Assembly (NCBI GenBank): GCA_947492745.1
Contig: CANLOE010000022.1
Coordinates: 1 to 64,000, forward strand
DNA length: 64,000 nucleotides
Source of the DNA: an uncultured Cyclobacteriaceae bacterium
Lineage (GTDB): Bacteria; Bacteroidota; Bacteroidia; Cytophagales; Cyclobacteriaceae
Direction: 5' to 3'
Shown here: in pieces, positions 1-7,888 of the stretch
How the letters are laid out: the number at the start of each line of letters is the position of its first letter
Position numbering within the stretch: the stretch's first letter is position 1
Made by a program: the position numbers and the translations under genes
The notes under the pieces: model-generated
Seen by the model: only the letters and a program-made list of their open reading frames with translations
Database searches by the model: none
Told to the model about the DNA's origin: nothing

Positions 1-87
1 AATAAATTAAAATTCTTCAACTGGCCTTTTGAAACACGGGCAGATTACATAGAACCAAAAAAATGGATACCACCACGGGAGCGCTAA
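1..87 (+). CDS. C-terminal end of a small membrane protein (cut by window edge)
   Basis: Only the last 28 codons are in the window. They read as a tail with FFNWPFETRADYIEPK followed by a terminal KWIPPRER and a TAA stop. The same tail closes the gene at 266-793 almost letter for letter, and a variant closes 1809-2297, so this is the first visible member of the tandem paralogue array. Function unknown. Confidence 0.75.
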   Translation, partial: NKLKFFNWPFETRADYIEPKKWIPPRER

Positions 88-263
88 GGGTGGTGCCTAC
101 TTTAAGCTATACGGACAATGCTGCACTGGGGGTTATAAACAATACCAACGGCACTGCGCTGAATACCAGTGGCATTTTTAAGGATACTACCTTATTCAAA
201 GTGGGGCATATTAAGCTAAGTAACTTTGCCTTACTCAACTTAATACTTAACCTTAAAAAATAA
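63..263 (+). pseudogene. Short remnant preceding a membrane-protein gene
   Basis: A 66-codon reading frame overlaps the tail of the preceding gene in another frame and ends 2 bases before the ATG at 266. Its C-terminal part (HIKLSNFALLNLILNLKK) resembles the end of the frame at 1643-1762 (VRIQNFSIDNLKISIIKSKK) and a segment of the 73-residue frame at 929-1150. Its middle part (ALNTSGIF) recurs as DNA after the genes at 793 and 2297. I read it as a decayed C-terminal fragment of a larger beta-strand-rich protein that was duplicated along with its membrane-protein partner. It could instead be a real small gene. Confidence 0.4.
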
Positions 264-265
264 AT

Positions 266-793
266 ATGGAGGTAAAAATCAACCGGCACAAAATGATGAC
301 CATCGCTATAGTCGGTATACTCTTTATTGTCCGCACAGTCATTTACAATGCCGAAGTATATAGGTGTTTACTCAACTCAGGGACATTACTTGAAGTATTA
401 ACTTTTAAAGAGGTTTTAACAAAAGGGTTGGGGAAATATGTATCTTTTGTATCTATTTTTCCTTCCGTGTTTTTTATTGAAGCACTCTTAATTAGATGGC
501 CATTAAAAATTAATATTAGAATTTTATATTTTATTCAATCAATAGTTGTTTTTTTCTTAACAGCTATATGTTTTGTTTCAATTAGTTTTACAGAAGATTC
601 AAATTTATTTTCCAGATGCATAAAGTGGGTGTATACATTAGGAGAAGCCTACCTCTGGTCCATTTTACTTTTTTCAGTATGGAGCCTAGCCCTAGCCACA
701 CCATTGAGTAAGTTAAAGTTCTTCAACTGGCCCTTTGAAACACGGGCTGATTACATAGAACCAAAAAAATGGATACCACCACGGGAGCGTTGA
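266..793 (+). CDS. Small multi-pass membrane protein, array paralogue 1
   Basis: The product has 175 residues with about four hydrophobic segments (around residues 12-30, 55-75, 85-105 and 130-150) and a polar C-terminal tail, KFFNWPFETRADYIEPK followed by KWIPPRER. The segment WSLALATPLSKLKFFNWPF aligns with WSLALAFPDLNRFKFFNWPF of the gene at 1809-2297, so the two are paralogues. Codon use is strongly AT-rich compared with the rest of the window. The start is the ATG 2 bases after the preceding remnant. No known family was recognised. Tandem copies preceded by fragments of another protein resemble the immunity-gene arrays of polymorphic toxin loci, but that is inference. Confidence 0.7.
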   Translation: MEVKINRHKMMTIAIVGILFIVRTVIYNAEVYRCLLNSGTLLEVLTFKEVLTKGLGKYVSFVSIFPSVFFIEALLIRWPLKINIRILYFIQSIVVFFLTAICFVSISFTEDSNLFSRCIKWVYTLGEAYLWSILLFSVWSLALATPLSKLKFFNWPFETRADYIEPKKWIPPRER

Positions 794-882
794 GAAGGAT
801 GACTACTTTAAGCTATAAAATATGATGCACTAGGTTTATAAACAGCACCAAAAGCACTGCGCTGAATACCAGTGGCATTTTC

Positions 883-930
883 AACCCGAATCATGCATTG
901 GAGCTTAGTTATGAGGGCTTAAAAAGCAAT
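883..930 (+). repeat. R1 repeat, left half only
   Basis: Starts AACCCGAATCATGCATTGG and runs through TTATGAGGGCTTAAAAAGC, matching the left 45 bases of the complete copy at 2388-2557. The hairpin core and right end are missing. It sits between two array genes. Confidence 0.6.
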
Positions 931-1150
931 GAACCCAATAATTAGGGCCAATGATTTGATGCTGCCCGGTTTTAACGTAAATACTGAAAATATGCAATTA
1001 AGTGGAACAGAGATAGTAATACGGGAAAGCACTTTGAACATTGATCTTGGTAAAAAGAACCTAAACGCAGCATTAAAGGACTTAGGCATAAAAGACATTT
1101 ACTTTTTTATCAATAAAACAAAAGATGATCATAGTAAAAAGAATAATTAA
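929..1150 (+). CDS. 73-residue hypothetical protein or remnant
   Basis: This frame starts at the edge of an R1 half-repeat and overlaps the first 26 bases of the membrane-protein gene at 1125. Residues 17-45 (with TEIVIRESTLNIDLG) match, in pattern, the ends of the frames at 63-263 and 1643-1762. Here the frame continues for about 28 charged residues (INKTKDDHSKKNN at the end). There is no signal peptide or membrane segment. It may be a short real gene coupled to 1125-1586, or a decayed fragment of the protein whose ends precede the other array members. Function not recognised. Confidence 0.4.
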   Translation: MNPIIRANDLMLPGFNVNTENMQLSGTEIVIRESTLNIDLGKKNLNAALKDLGIKDIYFFINKTKDDHSKKNN

Positions 1151-1586
1151 GGTACTGTTAATTGTAGTTTTTATAACACTAACTGTTTTTTTGCTTCTAA
1201 AACAATATGCAGATTATCAAAATGATACACTCCTAAATTTTTATGTGAAAAATAATGTCCCTCTATTTCCTATAATCGGATTATTGAATTTTTTTCTTCC
1301 TGTAATGTTACTAGCTGAGTCTTTTTACATTAGTCATAATATGAAAAAAAAACAGGCTCGATGGTTAGTTGCTCAAGGGGTCATATCATTTTTTATAACT
1401 TTTTCGAGTATATGGTTTTTAGATTTTAGTATGATGATCACCTTTGATAGGGTTGAAAAGCCTACATGGATATTGCCTTATATTTATGGGTATATGAGGA
1501 GTTTATATTTATTTGGTTTTTGGAGTATCCTGCTGGGCACAAAATTTCGACAACTTAAGCTCATTGGTTGGATATTGGAAAAGTAA
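1125..1586 (+). CDS. Small multi-pass membrane protein, array paralogue 2 (divergent)
   Basis: The 153-residue product has about four hydrophobic segments: an N-terminal anchor (residues 5-25), then about 45-65, 75-100 and 120-140. The C-terminal motif YLFGFWSILLGTKFRQLKLI matches the position and pattern of WSLALA-P-L-KLKFF in its neighbours, but the WPPRER-type tail is lost. It overlaps the 73-residue frame upstream. Its size, topology and place make it a diverged member of the same family. No function can be assigned. Confidence 0.6.
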   Translation: MIIVKRIIKVLLIVVFITLTVFLLLKQYADYQNDTLLNFYVKNNVPLFPIIGLLNFFLPVMLLAESFYISHNMKKKQARWLVAQGVISFFITFSSIWFLDFSMMITFDRVEKPTWILPYIYGYMRSLYLFGFWSILLGTKFRQLKLIGWILEK

Positions 1587-1642
1587 ATACTATAAAATCA
1601 ATCCTATTCCTCAAAAACTTGGCCGGCTAGCTTAGCAATTAG

Positions 1643-1762
1643 TGTGTTTACGGTAATGTAGAGGTCAAGACAGAGCCACTATATGAAATAAATAGTCAAG
1701 TCCGAATTCAAAACTTTAGTATTGATAATTTGAAAATATCGATAATTAAATCTAAAAAATAA
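1643..1762 (+). pseudogene. C-terminal remnant upstream of array paralogue 3
   Basis: An open stretch of 39 codons without a usable start ends in VRIQNFSIDNLKISIIKSKK and a TAA. The pattern (VEVKTEPLY, then alternating polar and hydrophobic residues, then a lysine-rich end) parallels the end of the 63-263 frame. It lies 46 bases before the ATG at 1809. It looks like the last exposed piece of an otherwise deleted gene. Confidence 0.4.
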
Positions 1763-1808
1763 GAAGTGATTGTTCGAATTACCACTCTACTAAAACTCAA
1801 CACTCATA

Positions 1809-2297
1809 ATGAACCCGTTAACTTTAATTAAATCTGGATTGATATTATTATTAACATTAGGTTTCTTTTTAATAATATTAATTCCTTTTTCTGGGTCCAT
1901 CAATTTGTTTGAAGTTCTTACTGATGGAGATATACTTTCAATTATATGGGTAATAAGTCTAGCTTTTCCTATATTTTTTCTCCTACTATCTTTTATCTTA
2001 AAAATTCCGTTTTCTATATATTCAAGGTTATTATTTTTATCGCTCTTCTTAATAGTTTGTTTTATACTATGGGTAATTCATGTAATTATGGGTTTTTACG
2101 ATAAAAAAAATTTTATATACGATAGTATTAATTTTTTTTATTTTTGGATAACCGCTTACCGATGGCTTGTCTTTTTCTTTGGACTATGGAGTTTGGCCTT
2201 AGCCTTTCCCGATTTAAACAGGTTTAAATTCTTCAACTGGCCCTTTGAGTGGGATGAAAACGCCCCGAAAGAGTGGGTGCCACCACGAGAGCGCTGA
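1809..2297 (+). CDS. Small multi-pass membrane protein, array paralogue 3
   Basis: The 162-residue product has an N-terminal membrane segment (residues 8-30) and further hydrophobic segments near 45-62, 70-95 and 115-140. It ends with FKFFNWPFEWDENAPKEW followed by VPPRER. The last third is clearly homologous to the gene at 266-793 and to the partial gene at 1-87, while the first two thirds are much more diverged. Such a split between a conserved tail and a variable body is what one sees in families under diversifying selection. Function unknown. A complete R1 repeat follows about 90 bases downstream. Confidence 0.7.
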   Translation: MNPLTLIKSGLILLLTLGFFLIILIPFSGSINLFEVLTDGDILSIIWVISLAFPIFFLLLSFILKIPFSIYSRLLFLSLFLIVCFILWVIHVIMGFYDKKNFIYDSINFFYFWITAYRWLVFFFGLWSLALAFPDLNRFKFFNWPFEWDENAPKEWVPPRER

Positions 2298-2387
2298 GGT
2301 ATAACTACTTTAAGCTATAAAGACAATGCTGCACTGGAGGTTATAAACAGCACCAAAAGCACTGCGCTGAATACCAGTGGCATTTTT

Positions 2388-2557
2388 AACCCGAATCATG
2401 CATTGGAGCTTAGTTATGAGGGCTTAAAAAGCAATAAATCAGGGTGTTTTATCGGATCTGGCATAGCACCGCTACGGTGAATTCGAAAAACGCATTCACT
2501 TTACTGATTTGCAGCTATTTAAGGTCGCAATAGAAGGGCTAATACATGATTTAGGTT
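2388..2557 (+). repeat. R1 repeat, complete copy
   Basis: 170 bp from AACCCGAATCATGCATTGG to a right end resembling its reverse complement (CTAATACATGATTTAGGTT). The centre holds ATAGCACCGCTACGGTGAA, a short hairpin around GTAGC-ACC-GCTAC. Same length and layout as the copies at 29249 and 30019. Confidence 0.8.
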
Positions 2558-2657
2558 CAACTGAGCATAGCGGTACTGAGCCGAACTCAAGAAAACCCGA
2601 TGATTAGTTACATGCTACGCTCTCATGACAATACCAAATACATCATCAAGCTCCAAT

Positions 2658-2820
2658 TATACCCAAATGCAATTGTCCCAGGACAGACTGAAAATCATTG
2701 CAAAAGTAATTTCCGGCCGGAGCAACCCTAATGACCAATCCACTAATGAAATTTCACCAGTGCAGGATTTCCCCCCTTTTGCCGGACCCCGAATTTCCCT
2801 TTTCATTTTTTCTTGAGTAT
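2658..2820 (+). repeat. R2 repeat (MITE-like)
   Basis: About 163 bp bounded by TATACCCAA on the left and TTGAGTATA on the right, 9-base inverted ends with one mismatch. The right end carries TTTTCATTTTTTCTTGAG, nearly identical to the copies at 7334-7484 and 55079-55236. The inside is less conserved but keeps CCTAATGACC. It codes for nothing plausible. Confidence 0.7.
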
Positions 2821-2911
2821 AAATACTTATGAAATCAAAACGGAGCCCTTAGACCAAATCAAATCCCGGCTTTCTTTCCCTTGAGCGTATCCCCGAGCCA
2901 CCAACAGAAAA

Positions 2912-3847
2912 TCACTCCTCGACCTCTTCTACCCGCGCCTTGTGACCGACCCACTCGCTATCATAAGACTGCTGGCTCAGCGGAATGTATTGCGCTAAAT
3001 TTTCCGCCCCGACATAACGCCTATCATCGCTGTCTTCATGATCTGCCCACCATGCTTTGGCCATCTCTTGGAATTTATCAATGCGCGAGGGCAAAGGAGG
3101 ATGGGTTTTCAGGTAATCATCGATCACGGTACCTCTGGTCCTGCCCTGATACCCTCCCTCCCGTCGCTTCAAGGCCATAAAGGCCCCACTGAAAGCCCTA
3201 GGATCATATTTGGTCTGTAGCAGTAGGTCATAGCCGTATTCGTCGGCTGCATTTTCCTGGGTCTTGCTGAAGCTGTGCCCCAAGAATAAGTTAAAGGCCA
3301 TGTCCGCCAGCTTGCCCAAAGTGGGGCTTTTCACCTTTTTGAAGGTCAGCTCGTATTTGATGGCATCAAAACAATGGCCCAGCTCTATGTGACCTATTTC
3401 ATGGGACAATACGGCAATAAGCTCTGCTTCTGAGGTCAATGTGCTCAGCAGACCTTTCGTCACACAGATAAGCCCTCCCGGCAACGCAAAAGCATTGGGA
3501 GCCGTACCGGAAACCACGAACACGCGGTAGTCAAAATCCTTGCTCGAAAAGATGGAGAGTTCTCCCATCAGTGCATTCAGGTAGCTATAGCTTTCACCAG
3601 TGGTATCCGCATAGGAATAATAGCTCTTGGCCAAGGCCTCTCCATAAGCTCTCTCGTCCATTTCGTCGATGGGCATGATACGGGTAAGGGCCACGTTAAG
3701 GCTGCTAGTGGATTTGCCCATGAGCTGTAGAGCAGGTGAAAAACTAGTGCCCAATGGAGCTTGTGACTTTGTCCGGTACAAGGTATACAGCACAAATGCA
3801 CCTATCAGCAGTAGCAATGACAGAAAAATATACCTTATCGGATTCAT
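2912..3847 (-). CDS. M48 family zinc metallopeptidase
   Basis: The 311-residue product has an N-terminal hydrophobic segment (residues 5-22) that would anchor it to the inner membrane or serve as a signal sequence. The zinc-peptidase motif HEIGH lies at residues 149-153 within SHEIGHIELGH, and the third zinc ligand is the Glu of ENAADEYG near residue 198. The segment NAFALPGGLICVTKGLL is a family hallmark. M48 enzymes of the BepA/LoiP/HtpX type cleave misfolded envelope proteins; which substrate this one cleaves cannot be told. Its ATG overlaps the stop codon of the DUF2339 gene by 4 bases, so the two are probably translated together. Confidence 0.92.
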   Translation of the reverse strand: MNPIRYIFLSLLLLIGAFVLYTLYRTKSQAPLGTSFSPALQLMGKSTSSLNVALTRIMPIDEMDERAYGEALAKSYYSYADTTGESYSYLNALMGELSIFSSKDFDYRVFVVSGTAPNAFALPGGLICVTKGLLSTLTSEAELIAVLSHEIGHIELGHCFDAIKYELTFKKVKSPTLGKLADMAFNLFLGHSFSKTQENAADEYGYDLLLQTKYDPRAFSGAFMALKRREGGYQGRTRGTVIDDYLKTHPPLPSRIDKFQEMAKAWWADHEDSDDRRYVGAENLAQYIPLSQQSYDSEWVGHKARVEEVEE

Positions 3848-6800
3848 TCGAAACGATTTTTAAACTTATTGTACAGCGTATTCATGACCAACATGATAAT
3901 GCCCACCCCCAAGAAAACAATGGCGCGGTTCAGTGTACTGGTCTGCGCCAGATCGAAGATGATCAATCGGACAATACAAGCGGCCAAGGCCCCCAAGGCT
4001 ACGTAGCGGAAATGCTGCTCTTTGAGTAGGATACTCATCCCGAACACCAGTAAGCACTCGACGACCCATAACAAGGTCAGCATGGATCTGTCGAAAGTCC
4101 ACCACAAAAAGACGGCAGTACAAATGATCAGCGGATAGAATACATAGGCATTTCTTCTCTTTTCGACTTCGCCGATCAATGGCTTCAGGAACAGGAGTGG
4201 TTTGGGCAAAGTCACTTTAGCAAAGTCACATTTCAGATAAAAGCATGTCAAGAAGGCAAACTGGGCCACTAAGGATAAAGTGCCATAGACCCAAGGTTGT
4301 GCATGGAGTTCATTGGACGGCACCACATAGGAGCTGGTCACAAATGCTGTCTGGAAAGCTGCCGCCCAATACATGAGGATGGCATAAAACGAAAGCCGGG
4401 ATAGTTTCATTTGCTGTCGATTACCGATAAAAGCAAGGGCAAAGGATAGGGCTACCCAAAACAAGGGCTGCCATAGGGCATCGACCTCCAGTGCTATCGT
4501 CAGCACGGAAAACAAAAGAATCAATTCTATCCATAAAGGATGTAGGTACTCCCAGCTTCTATAGGTTGCCGTCTTTGGCTTAGGCAGGGTAGCACAATAG
4601 GCAAATATGCCCAGCGCCAGTAACTCTATCAAAAGCCTCAGCTTGATGCCCAGCACATAAGTCTCCAGCTGGAGGTGCACCAATGCATGCCGTATCAGAA
4701 AAGCGACAACAAACCCGTAGACCACATGCCACAGATAACGGTCCATTTGCGGGGTTTTCAAGGCTTTGCCATGAATGAGCTGTGCAAGCGTCGCAATAAT
4801 GGAGGTCAGCATCAGCCAAATGACCCCTGGAATACTGTCGGAAATGGGAACAAAGAGGTAATAAGTCAACAATAGGACCTGTATGGAAAACAAATAGACG
4901 CCCAGCCAATGGAAGTGTTTCGAATAAGCCGCCACAAAGGCATAGCGCATACTCCATGCCGATACCACTAACAAAGGCAATCCGACCAATACTATCGTTG
5001 AGCTGGACTGTGTCCTTATTTCATACAATTGGTACCAATTGACCCCATGCGCACCGACAAGGAAAATAATCGATGTCAGGCCCAGTGCGACGGATTGTAA
5101 GTGATGTCGCAAAAACAAAATAACCAACAATACGCCCGCAGCTGTGTATATACTCCAATACTGCTCTTCGACATGTATCAAGTAACTTAAGAACAATACC
5201 GCTATCACGATGCCCAACAGAGGGTGTTTGATGGAAGAGGGAAGCTGGATACCAAAAGGTGCATATAAGCCCCTCATGTCCATGCGTACTGAACGATGGG
5301 CATAATACTGGTAGGCCGTTCCTAAAATAGCCGATACCAATAGTGAAAAGGCATGATGGTATCGCAGGTCATGTTTCGTATATTGGAGAAGGAAATAACC
5401 CTCTGTCAATAAGATCCAGCCTACTACATTGACAGTGACTGCTCCTATTTTATATAGCAATGCATCACGCTCTTTGTGGGCAATAATTAGGAAGATAAGG
5501 TTTTCGACAAATATAGCGGCCCATATGATGGAACGGTCCACCTGCCAATGGGACAAACTGGCAATGGCCGACATGGCAATACACTGGGCGATGAGTGTAT
5601 CGGTGATGTACAGCCATCGGATATACATTTTTTGCGCTCTTCTGGCCAGTAGGAATACGACAATGGCCCCAAGTATCAAGAAAAAGGTGACATTACGGCT
5701 TCCTTCCGAATAGAGAAACAAACCCAGCCCTAAATAGAGCCAGTTGGCCAAATGAACGATGAAGGGAACCCTATCGAATCTTCTCGTTTGGTAAGCTACG
5801 CGGTAGTGGACCAAGGTAGCCGCAATACCGATAATGAGCGTGATAGCGATACCTAGGATCCTATCATTGGTAGAAGGATGGCCATCGAGTGAAAACCAAT
5901 ACAATAAATGAAAAACGAAGAAACCGGAGATGGTCAGCAATAGGTGATAGTTCCATTTTTCAAGATAGGTCAGCAGCACTCCGTACAAGGCAACAATAGC
6001 TGCGATGGTCAGCAAAATCGAAGAAGGGGGCAATACGCCTATGGCTATCAAGCTGAGCAGCACATGCAGTGATGCCAGTTCCTGCTTTTTGCCTACATAG
6101 CCCAGCAAGAGATTGCCCATGATACCCAGCAAGAGCAAGAGCAATCCTGACGTTTCGCCTTCTACCCATCTCAGACCAGGGATGGCAATGGCCCCAACAC
6201 AGGCGAATAGAAAAATAGCAGCGGCACTACTTCGAAGCCACAGTGCCAACTTCAACCACTTCGGCTTTTTTTGGAGCCAGAAGAACAGTCCGACGAGCGA
6301 AGCAGCAAAGCCCGAAATCAGTGCGAACCGCCCCAATGGAGAAATCTTCAAAGCAGCGTAAATACCTAAAAAACCAACACCGATGACCATGATGGCCGAA
6401 CCCAATATGCCTGTCCAGTTATCCGCAAACTGCTTCTCCAAGGTGGCCCAAAGCTCGTTTTTCTTTTTGGCCTTTTTAGGCCGCGCTAAAGCAGCCTTCT
6501 CGTGCAGAAAAGGAACCGCAGCAGCGGTCTTTGGTTTCTGATGGCCATAAATATTTCCTTCATCATCCGTCTTGAGGACAATATCCTCAGAGATAGTATA
6601 CCTGTCTTCATCAAGCTTTTCCTTTTTAAATGCTTCCTGATCTTGTTCTCCAAGTACTTCCTCTCTTTCTGTAGCTATCCTGTTTTCAAAAACATCTGCT
6701 TCCCGTCGGTAGTCGCTGTCCACATCCCCCTCAGGTTCAGCTTCCCACTGGCTCCTCGGTACAGTTGTTTCCGTTTCCAGATTCTTCACCTGAGCTTTTA

Positions 6801-6930
6801 ACGTTAGGACCAATTGTTCCAAGCGTTGGAGCCACGAGGACATGTCCCTATTGTTTCTTTTAACGACTCCGTACCTGTGATAGGCTATATAGGAGAACAC
6901 CAGTGCGATAAGGGAGAAGAAAAATGCCAT
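3844..6930 (-). CDS. DUF2339 family multi-pass membrane protein
   Basis: The 1028-residue product starts with one membrane segment (residues 2-17), then a charged linker with coiled-coil character (about 25-110). After the LEKQFADNWTGILGSAIMVI motif typical of the DUF2339 family come about 25 hydrophobic segments to the end. The biochemical role of this family is not established. Length fits the family (about 800-1100). It is translationally coupled (4-base overlap) to the M48 peptidase, which suggests a shared role in envelope upkeep, but that is inference. Its start ATG is followed directly by the first membrane helix. No promoter motif could be fixed upstream. Confidence 0.85.
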   Translation of the reverse strand: MAFFFSLIALVFSYIAYHRYGVVKRNNRDMSSWLQRLEQLVLTLKAQVKNLETETTVPRSQWEAEPEGDVDSDYRREADVFENRIATEREEVLGEQDQEAFKKEKLDEDRYTISEDIVLKTDDEGNIYGHQKPKTAAAVPFLHEKAALARPKKAKKKNELWATLEKQFADNWTGILGSAIMVIGVGFLGIYAALKISPLGRFALISGFAASLVGLFFWLQKKPKWLKLALWLRSSAAAIFLFACVGAIAIPGLRWVEGETSGLLLLLLGIMGNLLLGYVGKKQELASLHVLLSLIAIGVLPPSSILLTIAAIVALYGVLLTYLEKWNYHLLLTISGFFVFHLLYWFSLDGHPSTNDRILGIAITLIIGIAATLVHYRVAYQTRRFDRVPFIVHLANWLYLGLGLFLYSEGSRNVTFFLILGAIVVFLLARRAQKMYIRWLYITDTLIAQCIAMSAIASLSHWQVDRSIIWAAIFVENLIFLIIAHKERDALLYKIGAVTVNVVGWILLTEGYFLLQYTKHDLRYHHAFSLLVSAILGTAYQYYAHRSVRMDMRGLYAPFGIQLPSSIKHPLLGIVIAVLFLSYLIHVEEQYWSIYTAAGVLLVILFLRHHLQSVALGLTSIIFLVGAHGVNWYQLYEIRTQSSSTIVLVGLPLLVVSAWSMRYAFVAAYSKHFHWLGVYLFSIQVLLLTYYLFVPISDSIPGVIWLMLTSIIATLAQLIHGKALKTPQMDRYLWHVVYGFVVAFLIRHALVHLQLETYVLGIKLRLLIELLALGIFAYCATLPKPKTATYRSWEYLHPLWIELILLFSVLTIALEVDALWQPLFWVALSFALAFIGNRQQMKLSRLSFYAILMYWAAAFQTAFVTSSYVVPSNELHAQPWVYGTLSLVAQFAFLTCFYLKCDFAKVTLPKPLLFLKPLIGEVEKRRNAYVFYPLIICTAVFLWWTFDRSMLTLLWVVECLLVFGMSILLKEQHFRYVALGALAACIVRLIIFDLAQTSTLNRAIVFLGVGIIMLVMNTLYNKFKNRFE

Positions 6931-7297
6931 TCAGAAAATTTTACCAGTGATAAAGGCCCATGAGCTTACCTGCAAAGCACTATCAGGGAAAATGATAGCA
7001 AACTATTCACTCCCCTTTTTGAAAAAAATCAAAGCCTGTAGTCCAGCTGGTAGTGAACCACTGACCACGCTGTAGGAACAACAGGAACAACATTTATTGT
7101 ATATTAGTATTGACAGGATAGATAGCAAAAAAACTTATACATATTAGCTATTTTTTCATAAAATACCAACTTTATTACCAATAGTGGCCTGCCTACTGTT
7201 TTCTTGGCTGCAAATCCAGCTTGGTTTGCTCTAGTTTTGACTTTTCGAACTAGACACTGCACTTTTTCCATCGTACTCTCTGCTCACATAGGTGTTT

Positions 7298-7594
7298 GAC
7301 CCGAATCATACATTAGCCCTTCTATTGCGGCATTATACCCAAATGAAATTGATTTGGGACATACTGAAATAATCAAGAAAACACTGTTCCGCCCAGAACG
7401 GTCCTAATGACCGGTCAACAAATGTAGGATTTGTCCAAGACCTACGGAACTCCAAATCTCCCATTTCATTTTTTGTTGAGTATAAATAGCTGAAAATCAT
7501 AAAATTGAATGCGTTTTGTCGAATTCACTATAGCGGTGCTACGCTGAATCCGACAAAACGCACTGATTTATATAAACTTAGCTTTTAAACCCGG
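7298..7594 (-). repeat. R1 repeat interrupted by an R2 element
   Basis: In inverted orientation the copy begins GACCCGAATCATACATTAG and runs to TCTATTGCGG, where the intact copies continue AATCTAAATAGCTG. Here R2 (7334-7484) intervenes, after which the R1 sequence resumes with AAATAGCTG and goes through the hairpin core (ATAGCGGTGCTACGC) at about 7530. The far end merges with the next R1 copy at 7588. Confidence 0.65.
7334..7484 (+). mobile_element. R2 element inserted in an R1 repeat (MITE-like)
   Basis: 151 bp bounded by TATACCCAA and TTGAGTATA, without coding capacity. It interrupts R1 sequence between positions that are adjacent in intact R1 copies, with TA-rich sequence at both junctions. 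That is direct evidence of past transposition or of insertion by recombination. It matches 2658-2820 best in its outer 20-30 bases and in the motif CCTAATGACC. Confidence 0.7.
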
Positions 7595-7882
7595 ATCATG
7601 CATTGGAAAATCTACTACGGATCTAAATAGCTTGTTCAAAAACAAATTTTCAATAATTATCATTTAACCCAAGATGATCAATAGTGAACCTATTCCGCGC
7701 ATAGATAGCTTCCTACCGGGAGCTTTGCCCACCTGTATTCATTCACCATAGCGGTGCTATGCCGAACGAATCCAAATGGCCGGTATTTTGCTATTGATAC
7801 GCTCATCACGATTTCTATCGATCAATTTGGGTTTATTGCTATCTGAACCCTCGTAACTAAGCTCTAATATATAATCCGGGTT
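7588..7882 (-). repeat. R1 repeat, enlarged copy
   Basis: Inverted relative to 29249. The left end AACCCGGATCATGCATTGG and right end CTAATATATAATCCGGGTT are both present, and the hairpin core (CATAGCGGTGCTATG) is near 7750. The copy is about 125 bp longer than the 170-bp norm because of extra sequence on both sides of the core. It lies directly downstream of the PKS gene. Confidence 0.65.
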
Positions 7883-7888
7883 TAAACA

